The notes: generated from the sequence alone by a model not told the origin. Counted from the first letter of the stretch, positions 41,757-51,398 are shown. The stretch is 64,000 bases of DNA from Muribaculaceae bacterium (GCA_017557665.1 JAFYYI010000066.1:11131-75130), one strand, 5' to 3'. A program made the numbers and translations.

Positions 41757-41824
41757 TCCACCCATCCAGTTTAATATCATAATTACACCATCGTCTAATA
41801 ATCATTCCAGACACTAAATTATTA

Positions 41825-42871
41825 ATGTATCCGTCTAAAAGAAACCGCAGTTTTGCTGCTGAATGGGACCCACAAGACGGTGTTCTGATTGCTTGGCCTC
41901 ATGTAGGAACCGATTGGGCTTACATGCTTGAAGAGGTGACAGCATGCTATGTGGAGATTGCCCGTGCCATTCTTCAAGACGACGAGCGCCTTGTCATTGT
42001 CGCTCCCGACGCCGACGACGTCCGCTCGGCACTGGGCGATGATATCGACTGGCTGCGCATCGACATCGTCGAGTTGCCCACCAATGACACGTGGGTGCGC
42101 GATTATGGTCCCATCGCCGTGTGGCGTGACGGAGGAATGGTGCTCACCGATTTCACCTTCAATGCTTGGGGCATGAAGTTTGCCGCCGATTGCGACAACC
42201 AGGTCACCGCACGTCTCAACGAACGGGGCCTGCTGCATCTGCCGCTCATCGACTGCCGGGACCTCGTGCTTGAGGGTGGCTCCATCGAGACCGACGGCAA
42301 CGGCACCGTGATGACCACCACCTGCTGCCTGACAGCGCCCAACCGCAACGACGCCCTGACGCGAGAACAACTGGAGGAGACCCTGCTTGAGCGCTTGGGA
42401 TGCTTGAGGATGCTGTGGCTTGACCATGGTGAACTCGTGGGCGACGACACCGATGGCCACATTGACACGCTGGCGCGTTTCGCCCCGGGTAACGTCATTA
42501 TCTACACGGGATGTGACGACCCGGCCGACGAGCACTTCGAGTCCTTGATGAAAATGGAAGAGGAACTGAAAGGGTTCACCAACGTCCTTGGCGAGCACTA
42601 CCACCTGATTAAGCTTCCGTTGCCCGACGCCATGTTTGACGAGATTTCGCGCTTGCCGGCCACCTACTCCAATTTCCTGATTACCAACCATCAGGTGCTG
42701 GTGCCCCTCTATGGCCAGCCCGAGAAAGACCTCAAGGCTTGTCAACTCATTGGTGAGGCCTTCCCCGGACGCAAGGTCATCGGCATCGACTGCCGGGCAC
42801 TCATCTGCCAGCACGGCTCGCTGCACTGCGCCACCATGCAACTGCCCAAAGGGGCTCTCACTAAACTCTAA
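41825..42871 (+). CDS. aguA: agmatine deiminase
   Basis: Converts agmatine to N-carbamoylputrescine plus ammonia. The 348-residue protein has the peptidylarginine-deiminase fold. Key motifs: EWDPQDGVLIAWPH at the N-terminus, NDTWVRDYGPI (guanidinium-binding Asp), GGSIETDG, the catalytic His in DDTDGHIDTLARF and the nucleophile Cys335 in HGSLHCATMQLP. It lies 16 nt upstream of aguB, so together they make putrescine. Confidence 0.95.
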   Translation: MYPSKRNRSFAAEWDPQDGVLIAWPHVGTDWAYMLEEVTACYVEIARAILQDDERLVIVAPDADDVRSALGDDIDWLRIDIVELPTNDTWVRDYGPIAVWRDGGMVLTDFTFNAWGMKFAADCDNQVTARLNERGLLHLPLIDCRDLVLEGGSIETDGNGTVMTTTCCLTAPNRNDALTREQLEETLLERLGCLRMLWLDHGELVGDDTDGHIDTLARFAPGNVIIYTGCDDPADEHFESLMKMEEELKGFTNVLGEHYHLIKLPLPDAMFDEISRLPATYSNFLITNHQVLVPLYGQPEKDLKACQLIGEAFPGRKVIGIDCRALICQHGSLHCATMQLPKGALTKL

Positions 42872-42887
42872 TCATTAAACGCTATTC

Positions 42888-43766
42888 ATGATGAAAGTCG
42901 GAATCATACAACAACGCAATAGCAGTGACGTCAAGGCCAACCGCCAGTCACTGATCGAGAAAATCAAGAAAGTAACCGCCATGGGCGCTCAACTGGTCGT
43001 GCTGCCCGAACTGCATGACTCACTCTACTTCTGCCAAGTGGAGAGCGTGGACAATTTTGACCTCGCTGTGGACATCCCAGGTGCGGTGACCGAGGAATAT
43101 GCCGCCGTGGCTAGGGAGTGCCGCATTGTGCTCGTCACTTCACTGTTCGAGAAGAGGGCTACGGGGCTGTATCACAACACTGCTGTTGTCTTTGACACCG
43201 ACGGCAGCGTAGCAGGCCAGTATCGCAAGATGCACATTCCCGATGACCCCGCTTACTATGAGAAATTCTATTTCACACCAGGCGACCAGGGTTTCATCCC
43301 CATCGAGACTTCGCTGGGCAAATTGGGTGTCATGGTATGCTGGGACCAGTGGTATCCCGAGGGCGCGCGACTGATGGCCATGCGAGGCGCCCAACTGCTC
43401 ATCTACCCCACTGCTATCGGCTATGAGAGCAGCGACACACCCGAGGAGCAGGAGCGGCAACGCGAAGCCTGGACGACGGTCCAGCGCGGACATGCCGTTG
43501 CCAACGGCCTTCCCGTCATCACCGTCAACCGCGTGGGGCACGAGCCCGACCCGTCAGGCCAAACCCGTGGCATCCAGTTCTGGGGCAGCAGTTTTGTAGC
43601 CGGTCCTCAAGGTGAGCTCATCTACCGTGCGCCTCACGACAGCGAGGATTTGTTGGTCGTTGACATCGACATGGAGCGCAGCGAGCAAGTCAGACGCTGG
43701 TGGCCCTTCCTGCGCGACAGGCGCATCGAATGCTACGGCGACCTCGACAAGCGTTTCTTGGATTGA
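42888..43766 (+). CDS. aguB: N-carbamoylputrescine amidohydrolase
   Basis: A nitrilase-superfamily enzyme of 292 residues that hydrolyses N-carbamoylputrescine to putrescine. The catalytic triad is visible: Glu41 in VLPELHDS, Lys114 in QYRKMHIPDD and Cys151 in VMVCWDQWYPE. The family phrase GIQFWGSSFVAGPQGE is near the C-terminus. The next ATG (42891) is equally possible as start. Partner of aguA. Confidence 0.96.
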   Translation: MMKVGIIQQRNSSDVKANRQSLIEKIKKVTAMGAQLVVLPELHDSLYFCQVESVDNFDLAVDIPGAVTEEYAAVARECRIVLVTSLFEKRATGLYHNTAVVFDTDGSVAGQYRKMHIPDDPAYYEKFYFTPGDQGFIPIETSLGKLGVMVCWDQWYPEGARLMAMRGAQLLIYPTAIGYESSDTPEEQERQREAWTTVQRGHAVANGLPVITVNRVGHEPDPSGQTRGIQFWGSSFVAGPQGELIYRAPHDSEDLLVVDIDMERSEQVRRWWPFLRDRRIECYGDLDKRFLD

Positions 43767-43831
43767 ATCTGGGCTGACGAACCCTGAAGCCTAGCCTCAT
43801 TTAACTGAGGCACTCAATTTTTAGAACCACA

Positions 43832-43875
43832 AAATTACGCTGATTATCACGATATCGTGATAATCAGCGTAATTT
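43832..43875. terminator. 44-bp perfect palindrome between convergent aguB and the repetitive helical gene
   Basis: Two 22-nt arms (AAATTACGCTGATTATCACGA plus T, and its exact complement) meet at the centre GATATC with no loop. As RNA it forms a terminator-like hairpin with A/T ends for both convergent genes. Confidence 0.85.
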
Positions 43876-43899
43876 GTTGTTTACGATTCTTGAAGGCGG

Positions 43900-44538
43900 T
43901 TAGGCCTGGCCTTCAGTATTATCGTCCTTGGCGCCGCCGAAAGCGTCCTTCAGGAAGTCTTCAACTTTGTCAACCATGTTATCGACAGCTGTGCCGGCAT
44001 CATTGAGGGCATCCTTGGCTTTGTCAACAACATTCTCCTCGCCCTCCTTGGCTTCGAAGGCGTCCTTGGCTTTCTGTCCCAGATCCTGTGCCATCTCGTT
44101 GGCGGCAGTCGCGCCTTTCTCCACAAAATCCTTGGCCTTATCCATCATCTCTCCAGCGGCAGCGGCACCCTCGCCAAACAGATCTTTGGCCTTGTCCAAC
44201 AAGCTGGGTTCTCCCTCCTTGGTCTCAAACATCGCTTTAGCTTTCTCCAGGAAATCCTGGCTCATCTCACCAGCAGCTGTTGTTCCCTTGTCGAACATTT
44301 CCTTGAGCTGGTCCAGAATGCCGGCCTCACCCTCCTTGCCGTCAAACAAATCCTTGGCTTTTTCAAAGATGCTGGGTTCGCCTTCCTTGCCTTCAAACAG
44401 GCCCTTGAGCTGGTCGAAAACATTGCCCTCGCCCTTTGTAGCGTTATCAAGCATACCTTTCAACTCATCAAAGATGTTACCACCTTCGTTCTTCACTTCC
44501 TCGGCTGCCTGTTCGGCATTCTTCATTTCCTCATCCAT
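43900..44538 (-). CDS. repetitive amphipathic-helix protein (LEA-like)
   Basis: 212 residues without a signal peptide, composed almost only of K, E, D, A, G, F, M and L. It is built from imperfect 17-20 residue units of the type FDQLKGLFEGKEGEPS / LLDKAKDLFGEG, then AAGEMMDKAKDFVEKG. The heptad-like spacing of F/L/M and the charge pattern predict long amphipathic helices, like group-3 LEA or phasin-like proteins. Function unknown; stress protection or surface coating are guesses. TAACTTTG on the reverse strand (44610-44603) is its promoter. Confidence 0.75.
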   Translation of the reverse strand: MDEEMKNAEQAAEEVKNEGGNIFDELKGMLDNATKGEGNVFDQLKGLFEGKEGEPSIFEKAKDLFDGKEGEAGILDQLKEMFDKGTTAAGEMSQDFLEKAKAMFETKEGEPSLLDKAKDLFGEGAAAAGEMMDKAKDFVEKGATAANEMAQDLGQKAKDAFEAKEGEENVVDKAKDALNDAGTAVDNMVDKVEDFLKDAFGGAKDDNTEGQA

Positions 44539-44614
44539 AATATCCTGTATTAATTGGTTATTCGCCTACTCCCTTTCTAGCGTTTCGGCATTTCTCTGCC
44601 CCCAAAGTTACACA

Positions 44615-47209
44615 TTATTTATGAATCTGCAATGATTTTGAGTCATTATCCACTGCGATACCCACTTTTACATCAAAATAGCGGTTGAGGAGAATAAACG
44701 CATCACTGATATTCACAATACCATCGCCATTCACGTCAGCGGCAGCGCCCAAAAACGTGCTGGCATTTCCATTGAGCAGATATCCGATGAGGGCCGTCAC
44801 ATCCGAGATGTTGACCTCGCCGTCGCCGTTAATATCGGCGTTGTTCATATTGATGCCAGTGAAGTCCTCATTCTGCAGGGCACTAATCAGGCGAATCGCA
44901 TCGCTGATGTTCACCTCACCGTCGCTGTTCACGTCACCCGGTAGGCGTTCGTAAGCCCCGTTGGTGATGTTGGAAATCAAGGCCACCACATCGCTGATGT
45001 TGATCTCGCCATCGCTGTTCACGTCGGCGTTATCCATGTTGATGCCTGTGAAGTCCTCATTCTGCAGCGCATTAATCAGGCGAATGACATCGCTGATGTT
45101 CACCTCGCCGTCACCGTTCACGTCGCCCGGCAAAACCTCGTCTCCGGGATCGCCACCGCTTACTACCGTCACCGTGCAGGTAGAACTCAGGTTGGTGCCG
45201 TCGGTCGTGTGGGCGGTGACAGTGGCTTTGCCCGTCTTGAGAGCCGTTATCCTGCCGTCACTGCCGACCGTCACCATCGTGTTGTTGCTCGAAGTCCACC
45301 TCACCGCCCTGTTGGTGGCATTGGCGGGGAGGACGGTAGCGGTCAGTTGCCTGGTGGCACCTACAGTCATCCTCACACTTGACGGACTGACGCTGATGCT
45401 TTGGACAGGGATAAAGACCGGTTCGATGCCCCTAACCGTGACGACACAGCTCTTGCTCAGGTTGGTGCCATCGGTCGTTCGTGCCGTGATGGTTACTTGA
45501 CCCGCTTTCTCGCCGACAAACAGGCACTCGTTGCCATTGCAGGAATAGGAAATCACATCGGTTGGCGGAATCGTCCACGACACGGTGCGGTTGGTCGCAT
45601 TATCAGGATAGACCGTCGCCACAAGTCTGAAGATATCACCGACTCCGATTTCGGTCTGATAGGCATTCAGCACAAGCTCGGTCGCCAGGATGGGCGTCAC
45701 CGTTACGACGCAGGTCGCGGTGGATTGCCCGGCCCGAGCGGTAATCGTCGCCGTGCCCGTCATGTAGCCCTTGACCAGGCCGTTCTGGGTCACGGAGGCC
45801 ACTCCAGGGTGGCTGCTGCTCCACACCACCGTCGGCTCGTAGCCGTCATGGGGTGTCACCGTGGCGTTGAGCTGCAGCGTCGAGTAGAGCGGGATGCTAG
45901 CCGAGGACTTGTCCAATGTCACCGTGTGAGCCACCACCCTGACGCTGCAGGTGGCACTCGCGTTGCCCGCGCGTGCCGTAATGACCGCATTGCCCGTTCC
46001 TACTGCTGTCACCATGCCCCACTCATCGACCGTAGCGACTGCTGTGTTGCTGCTGCTCCACGTGACTTGCGGTGCATAGTCATCGTCGGGCGTCACCGTC
46101 GCTTTTAAATGAATAAAGTCGCCCTTCTCCATCACTGCACTCGTCGGATTGAGGGAGATGGAATACTCCTGCTCAATCGGCTGGATGTTGTAAAAATAGC
46201 TCCACGGGGTGGTCGTCTGATACGCATTGAGCGACCCAGCCGGAACATGGAGAGTGGTTTTGGTATAGTTATAGAAAGTACTCACGTTGAATGCATTTGG
46301 GGGTGTTACTGCAAGGCAAGTAATGCTCATTAGGTTGGTGCAGTAATAGAACGCTGAATGGCCGATGGTAGTGACGGAGTTGGGGATAGTCACGCTCGGC
46401 AAGCTACTGCAGTTATAGAACGCTGAGTTGCCGATGGTGGTGACCGAGTTGCCAATGTTCAAGCTCGTCAGGGCGGTACATTCGCTGAACGCATGCTCGC
46501 CTATAGAAGTGACAGAGTTGGGAATGGTTATGCTCGACAGTCTGGTGCAACCACTGAACGCTTTGTAGCCAATACTGGTGACGGAGTTGGGGATGTTCAT
46601 GCTCGTCAAGCTGCTACATTCTCTAAACGAGTTGTCGTCAATGCTGGTGAGGGAGTTCCCAAGAGTCACGCTCGTCAAGTTGCTGCAACCATGGAACATG
46701 CCACGTAATGCAGTCAGGGAATTGCCGATGGTCGCGCTCTCTAAACTGCGGCATCTTTCGAATACTCCGGAGCCTACTGAGGTTACGGAGTTGGGGATGG
46801 TCGCACTCGTTAGGCCGCAACTTGCAAACGCATTCATGCCAATGAAGGTGACAGAGTTGGGGATGGCCACGCTCGTTAAACCACTGCACTGGTAGAAAGC
46901 AAGACTGATAATGTAGGTGACAGGTGCTGTCAGTTTACGGGTGTTATAGATAGGTTTGCCTTGACTGTCATAACCTGAAAAATAGGTGTATTGATATTCC
47001 AATGAGGACTGTATGTTTGCCACTCCACTGAAACTGGTAGATTGACGTATCACTTTCGCAGAATCTCCGACAGCACTGGCACCAGAGCCAGAATAATAGA
47101 AAGTATATTTTATTCCCTTATAAGTAATATCGACCTGTTCTGCTTTTGCATCAAGGGCTGTGGCGAGGGTGAGCACGAGGAAGAGTGCGGAGCGTAGTAG
47201 ATGTTTCAT
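44615..47209 (-). CDS. BspA-type LRR surface protein with Big2 domains and multiple dockerin motifs, 864 residues
   Basis: Order: signal peptide; about nine 23-residue LRR_5 (BspA/Treponema-type) repeats from about residue 85 to 300 (pattern LTSIxIPNSVTSIGxxAFxxC); four Big2 Ig-like domains (for example NPTSAVMEKGDFIHLKATVTP and SPSSVRMTVGATRQLTATVLP); then five calcium-loop dockerin motifs (DVNGDGEVNISDVIRLINAL and variants), i.e. two full dockerins plus one extra half. BspA proteins mediate adhesion; dockerins bind cohesins. It is a single-gene unit with TATCTTTG on the reverse strand (47258-47251). Confidence 0.93.
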   Translation of the reverse strand: MKHLLRSALFLVLTLATALDAKAEQVDITYKGIKYTFYYSGSGASAVGDSAKVIRQSTSFSGVANIQSSLEYQYTYFSGYDSQGKPIYNTRKLTAPVTYIISLAFYQCSGLTSVAIPNSVTFIGMNAFASCGLTSATIPNSVTSVGSGVFERCRSLESATIGNSLTALRGMFHGCSNLTSVTLGNSLTSIDDNSFRECSSLTSMNIPNSVTSIGYKAFSGCTRLSSITIPNSVTSIGEHAFSECTALTSLNIGNSVTTIGNSAFYNCSSLPSVTIPNSVTTIGHSAFYYCTNLMSITCLAVTPPNAFNVSTFYNYTKTTLHVPAGSLNAYQTTTPWSYFYNIQPIEQEYSISLNPTSAVMEKGDFIHLKATVTPDDDYAPQVTWSSSNTAVATVDEWGMVTAVGTGNAVITARAGNASATCSVRVVAHTVTLDKSSASIPLYSTLQLNATVTPHDGYEPTVVWSSSHPGVASVTQNGLVKGYMTGTATITARAGQSTATCVVTVTPILATELVLNAYQTEIGVGDIFRLVATVYPDNATNRTVSWTIPPTDVISYSCNGNECLFVGEKAGQVTITARTTDGTNLSKSCVVTVRGIEPVFIPVQSISVSPSSVRMTVGATRQLTATVLPANATNRAVRWTSSNNTMVTVGSDGRITALKTGKATVTAHTTDGTNLSSTCTVTVVSGGDPGDEVLPGDVNGDGEVNISDVIRLINALQNEDFTGINMDNADVNSDGEINISDVVALISNITNGAYERLPGDVNSDGEVNISDAIRLISALQNEDFTGINMNNADINGDGEVNISDVTALIGYLLNGNASTFLGAAADVNGDGIVNISDAFILLNRYFDVKVGIAVDNDSKSLQIHK

Positions 47210-47576
47210 CGTTGTGTTGGTTTAAAGTGGGTGATTGTTGTGAATGAGCGCAAAGATAATGAATGATACCCTGTTTTGCAAGCGCGAGGGCCAAAAACCA
47301 CTCTCGAACCCATGCGAAGACGCTTAATGCTCGCAGTTTAGAGTTTAGTGTTTAGGGTATTGAGAGGCATCCGCATAGCACCACACGAAGGCGCGAAGTT
47401 TTTTTATAGCGCGATGCGCTGCACTACCTTGACAAGGCTCCACGGAGGGGGCGGACTCAATGGAGGCCACGGCAAAGCCGTGGCACAGTGAACCGCTAGG
47501 AGACGGGATGGCGGCGTCACCGTACACGGGACAGGTCGTGATGTGTGGAGGGTGTGTCGGAAGCGTTAATGAAATG
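47210..47576. other. repeat-rich interval between the LRR gene and the ATPase-like gene
   Basis: Holds the LRR promoter and copy 1 of the 99-bp repeat (47409-47507). A 121-codon frame over the repeat on the - strand is treated as translated repeat, not a gene. Confidence 0.6.
47409..47507. repeat. about 99-bp direct repeat, copy 1
   Basis: Roughly 90% identical to 47659-47757; a third partial copy is at 47771-47812. Each unit contains small palindromes (GCGCGATGCGC, CCACGGCAAAGCCGTGG), so it can form hairpins in the manner of REP-like elements. Confidence 0.85.
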
Positions 47577-48908
47577 TTAATTTCCTGGTGTTGTTGGGGC
47601 AGCCGAAATCGGCTGCCTAGAGAGGGTGCCATAGGGGGCGGACTCGACGGGAGGCACAGCGCAATGCGCTGCACTACCTTGACAAGGCTCCAAGGAGGGG
47701 ACGGACTCAATGGAGGCCTCGGCAGAGTCGTGGCACAGTGAACCGCTAAGAGACGGGGGGACGGAGGAGACGGAGGCCTCGGCAGAGTCGTGGCACGGTG
47801 AACCGCTAGGGGATGGAGTGGCGCTGACTTGTGGCTGACTTTCTTGCTCCTGTGGTAGTAGGTGGAGGCGGTGGATCTGTTCGAGGAGGGCGGTGTCGCG
47901 TGACTGCTGCTTGATTTCGCGGTGGCGTGCCCTGACCTTGCCGAGGAGGTCTTCGGGGGTGATGTTACCTGGAGAGGCCGGGTCTTGCCCCTCTACCCGG
48001 ATGATGTCTTCGACGATTTCGCGCAGCGTTTCGTCATCGATGCCGGTAGCGGGTTTGGCTCCGGGCTTGACGGCCTCTTGAGGGAGGTTGTCGGGGCCGA
48101 TGGTGAAGAGGAACTGTGAGTCACCGGGATTGACGCGCAGGTCGTAGCCGCAGATATGGCGGACGGTGGTAATCTCGCGGACGGTGGACAGGGAGAAGAT
48201 GTCGTTGGCGCTGCTGAACAGGTGCTTGCCCAGTTCGCCAGCGGTGCAGGCCTTCTTGCCCGTGTGATTGTAGCCGATGAAGAGGAAGGCTGTGTCCATG
48301 TGGTTGACGCAGTCGCGTATGACGCGGTTGAACTCGTTAGCGAGTCGCACACCACAGTAGGGCATGAAGTGGTCGATGTCGTCGATGACGACGAGCTTAG
48401 GCTTGAGGTTCTTGATGAGGTGCTCGATGTGGCGGTTGAGCCACCAGTGGTCGTCACGCTGCCCACCGAGGACGTCGAGGCAGAGGTAGTGGAGGTCTTT
48501 CTTGCTGCCGGCATGCTGCGCCAGTTCGAGGAAGATGGCTGCGCCGATGTAAGGGCTGTTGAGCGTGTCGATCCAGAGGACGCGACAGGTGGGATTGGAC
48601 GGGCTGGAGGCATCGGCGTCACCGGGAGCCATGACAGGAGTCATGGCACGGGGAACCGTGCCGGTGTCTTCATTGATGTTGCCGCTGAGGAGCTGGACAG
48701 CGAGGTGCTTGGCGAAGTGGTGCGCCCGGCAGCTCTCCTTGCCGGTGAGGTAGGTGACGTGGTGCTGCCGCAGGTAGGGCTGTCCGTTGATGGTGACGAG
48801 GTTGATGCTGTTGAAAGCGCTGAGGTCGGTGTCACAGGTGAACTGGCAGGCTTGCCAGGACTCGTCGCAGCCTTGAGCGTTGGGCTCGCGATAATAGTTG
48901 ATTTCCAT
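47577..48908 (-). CDS. RecA/RepA-like ATPase-domain protein with a repeat-derived C-terminal tail
   Basis: 443 residues. Residues about 50-250 resemble the RecA-like core of RepA-type helicases/AAA_25 ATPases: a Walker A-like but degenerate loop (YLTGKESCRAHHFAKHLA), VLWIDTLNSPYIGA, and Walker B LVVIDDIDHF. The normal GKS/T is altered, so ATPase activity is uncertain. The last ~80 residues (SPSGSPCHDSAEAS, LSGSLCHDSAEASIES) are encoded by the GC-rich 99-bp repeats. It has its own TACCTTTG promoter (reverse strand, 48959-48952). No recombinase or replication gene is nearby, so mobile origin is only inferred. Confidence 0.6.
   Translation of the reverse strand: MEINYYREPNAQGCDESWQACQFTCDTDLSAFNSINLVTINGQPYLRQHHVTYLTGKESCRAHHFAKHLAVQLLSGNINEDTGTVPRAMTPVMAPGDADASSPSNPTCRVLWIDTLNSPYIGAAIFLELAQHAGSKKDLHYLCLDVLGGQRDDHWWLNRHIEHLIKNLKPKLVVIDDIDHFMPYCGVRLANEFNRVIRDCVNHMDTAFLFIGYNHTGKKACTAGELGKHLFSSANDIFSLSTVREITTVRHICGYDLRVNPGDSQFLFTIGPDNLPQEAVKPGAKPATGIDDETLREIVEDIIRVEGQDPASPGNITPEDLLGKVRARHREIKQQSRDTALLEQIHRLHLLPQEQESQPQVSATPSPSGSPCHDSAEASVSSVPPSLSGSLCHDSAEASIESVPSLEPCQGSAAHCAVPPVESAPYGTLSRQPISAAPTTPGN
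47659..47812. repeat. 99-bp repeat, copy 2 and partial copy 3, inside the ATPase-like gene
   Basis: Copy 2 spans 47659-47757 and a partial third copy (about 42 bp) spans 47771-47812. Both are read through in the ATPase-like frame and encode its serine/histidine-rich tail. Confidence 0.85.
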
Positions 48909-49110
48909 GGTGTTTTTCTTGGTTTAAAAAGTTATACAAAAATCTGTGGTGCAAAGGTAGTGGATTTTGGGGCCTTTGTCAAGAGGTGGAGGGCGTTTTT
49001 TGTGATTTTGCAAGGTTGGACGAGGTTGGGAGAAGGTGCTGTAAAAAAAACTAAAGGGCCGGGGCGGTTGTGCCTCGGTCCTATAGTTTTTATTCAAGAT
49101 TGGCAGGTGA

Positions 49111-49476
49111 TTATGCCTCTTCCTTCTTGATAATGCGGCGCTCCTTGATGCGAGCCTTCTTACCGGTGAGACCACGCAGGTAATACAGCTTGGCGCGACG
49201 AACCTTACCATGCTTGTTGATGGTAATGCTGTCGATGAACGGAGACTCGAGCGGGAAAATACGCTCTACACCGATGTTGTCACTAATCTTGCGAACGGTG
49301 AAACGCTTCTTCTCACCCTCGCCAGTGATCTTAATCACCACACCACGGTACTGCTGGATACGCTCCTTGTTACCCTCCTTGATGCGGTATGCTACCGTGA
49401 TTGTGTCACCCGGGAAAAACTGCGGGTGCTGCTTGTTTGTAGCAAATGCTTGTTCAGCAACTTTAATCAAGTCCAT
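49111..49476 (-). CDS. rplS: 50S ribosomal protein L19
   Basis: 121 residues from [12 protein letters not shown]. Conserved parts: [26 protein letters not shown] (family landmark), [21 protein letters not shown] and [21 protein letters not shown]19 sits at the 30S-50S interface. Upstream in-frame codons to 49527 are rejected. A TACCTTTG box (reverse strand, 49568-49561) with ATTG about 19 nt further upstream is its promoter. Unusually it is not next to trmD/rpsP here. Confidence 0.97.
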   Translation of the reverse strand: MDLIKVAEQAFATNKQHPQFFPGDTITVAYRIKEGNKERIQQYRGVVIKITGEGEKKRFTVRKISDNIGVERIFPLESPFIDSITINKHGKVRRAKLYYLRGLTGKKARIKERRIIKKEEA

Positions 49477-49607
49477 TGTTATATCATTTAATGCGTTAAT
49501 AATCACTCCGTAATATACACAAGCCACTCTATTTCTTGTCAGAGATTACGAAAAGCGGTGCAAAGGTAGTACAAATTCCTGAACCAGCAATGATTTTTTT
49601 GATTTTT

Positions 49608-51398
49608 TTACTCAGCACCACGCTTTGGTGAATTCACAATGATATTGATTAGTTGGATGACATCATTGATGTTGATGTCGCCGTCGGCATTGACATCGGC
49701 ATTGACGCTGTTAAAGCCATCGGGCTCTGTCTCATTCAACATCACATAGATGAGCATGATGGCATCGGAGATATTCACGCTCTGGTCATCGTTCACGTCA
49801 CCACGCAAGCAGGCAAAGGTGTTGTTGTCCAAAAAGGCGATGCGGCGCCTGAGCCAGTCGGACAGGTATTCAAACTCCTCGTCAAACACGAGGTTGTGAT
49901 AATCTAATTCGTCGATACCTGACCATCGTTGGCTCTCACGCGCCAGGGCGCCACAAGTCTCAAGGCGCTTGTAAACAGCCTCATAACGCGCCACCAGGCT
50001 GTCAGGCTGCAGGATGGTCTGCCTCAACTGCCAATAGCGTTTAATCACCGACTGCTGGAAGGAGGGCATCGCCCTCAGTTTGGAGAACAGGCGGCTCTTG
50101 GAGAATTTGGTCAAGTTCTCCGGCACATCAGCGAGGTCAACCTCGGGCTGAAGTTCCGGTGCGTGATAGAAGCCCACCATATCGGAGAAACACTGCCCGG
50201 CCGTTGCGTCAAGGTCCCACATGGCCAGGGTGATTTTCTTGTCCACCGAGCTGTCATAACAGGCCAGCACCATATTGTTGCAGGCATTGTCGATGGCCAT
50301 CAACACATTGAGGAACAGGTAGTAATCAACCAACACCGGCACGTCAAAATACTCATCCAACCGCTGTTCAAACTCCTCGGCAGTGGACCTGCCCACGAAC
50401 GCCACAGCATTGTAGAGCACAGTGTAGTCAGTTGGATGCACCTCGTCAAAGTCGGGATACTCCACCGAGAAACAGCCCCAGTCGCTCACATTATTGTTCA
50501 TCGGGCCACCTACACCGAAAAAGAGGGTCTGATATGTAGTTTCAAAGGCTTTCCACATCTGCCCATGAAACTCGACAGCGCTCTGGTCGGTGGGGTTTCC
50601 CTGGTCGTCAACGACAGGAACCTCGCCATATTTCTTGAGCTTCATCTGCTTGCGGTCAAGAAACTCGGTGAAGTTATAGAATCCGTGATACTTGCCGTTC
50701 ATGAACACCTCCACATGAGAGCCGCGAACACTGGAACGGGCTTTGGGCTCTTTGTCGGCATAGTAGGGCTTCGTCCCGAAATCGGCCCACAAACCACAAG
50801 CGACATGATTGCGGAACCGGATCATGTCCACAGTGCCGGCATCCAGCCGCCAATGGTTGTCGTTGCGGAAGCCGAAGAACGAGACGTCCATCTTTTCGCC
50901 ATTGTCATCAATGAATTTCACATGGAAACTGCGCTTGTAGACCCACTGGCCATTGGTCGAGGAACCCGCACGCTTGATGCGGGCCCTGTATTGCTTCGAA
51001 CCCTGACCATCGGGCATGATGATCTCTACCGGGGCGACCACATAATCGTCGCTGAACGTCCCTGTCAAGCACAGGATAGGCAAATAGGTGAAATGAATCG
51101 ACGAGGTCTTCGTCTGGCCGTTAGTTATGAAGGTGAAAGAGTAACTGGCATCAGCGCTAATGAGCGGGAAAGACACGCTGTCGGTCACTTCATGGCCGTT
51201 AATCCGCACCATCGACACCCCGGCATCCAGCACAACGGGCGCTTGATAGGAATCGCCGAAGGCCGACTCGGGCACGGTCAGCATATAAGTCCCCGTCAGA
51301 CTGTCATAGACGGGCCTTGTGCCCCCTATCGTCAACTGTGCGGCAACATTTAATGCCGTGACAAGGAGCAAGGTAACAAACAACAATTCTTTTTTCAT
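49608..51398 (-). CDS. exported CotH-kinase-like protein with a C-terminal dockerin
   Basis: 596 residues: a signal peptide; an N-terminal beta domain (about 25-110); the CotH domain with IKRAGSSTNGQWVYKRSFHVKF, EVFMNGKYHGFYNFTEFLDR, and LAMWDLDATAG (Asp of the metal site); and a helical C-terminal part. A dockerin pair ends the protein (GDVNDDQSVNISDAIMLI and ADVNADGDININDVIQLI). CotH homologues are atypical protein kinases; a secreted dockerin form suggests cell-surface assembly. The start overlaps the DUF3109 stop by 4 nt, an unusual coupling to a cytoplasmic gene. Confidence 0.9.
   Translation of the reverse strand: MKKELLFVTLLLVTALNVAAQLTIGGTRPVYDSLTGTYMLTVPESAFGDSYQAPVVLDAGVSMVRINGHEVTDSVSFPLISADASYSFTFITNGQTKTSSIHFTYLPILCLTGTFSDDYVVAPVEIIMPDGQGSKQYRARIKRAGSSTNGQWVYKRSFHVKFIDDNGEKMDVSFFGFRNDNHWRLDAGTVDMIRFRNHVACGLWADFGTKPYYADKEPKARSSVRGSHVEVFMNGKYHGFYNFTEFLDRKQMKLKKYGEVPVVDDQGNPTDQSAVEFHGQMWKAFETTYQTLFFGVGGPMNNNVSDWGCFSVEYPDFDEVHPTDYTVLYNAVAFVGRSTAEEFEQRLDEYFDVPVLVDYYLFLNVLMAIDNACNNMVLACYDSSVDKKITLAMWDLDATAGQCFSDMVGFYHAPELQPEVDLADVPENLTKFSKSRLFSKLRAMPSFQQSVIKRYWQLRQTILQPDSLVARYEAVYKRLETCGALARESQRWSGIDELDYHNLVFDEEFEYLSDWLRRRIAFLDNNTFACLRGDVNDDQSVNISDAIMLIYVMLNETEPDGFNSVNADVNADGDININDVIQLINIIVNSPKRGAE

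Noticed and set aside
47345..47710. 121-codon - strand frame downstream of the ATPase-like gene
   Set aside because: It is the 99-bp repeat read in another frame; no start context or domain.
47577..48908. Plasmid or phage replication module
   Set aside because: Only one RecA-like gene with a degenerate Walker A; no recombinase, relaxase or replication initiator nearby.
49929..51353. 474-codon + strand frame antisense to the CotH gene
   Set aside because: Antisense shadow; the - strand protein has CotH and dockerin motifs.
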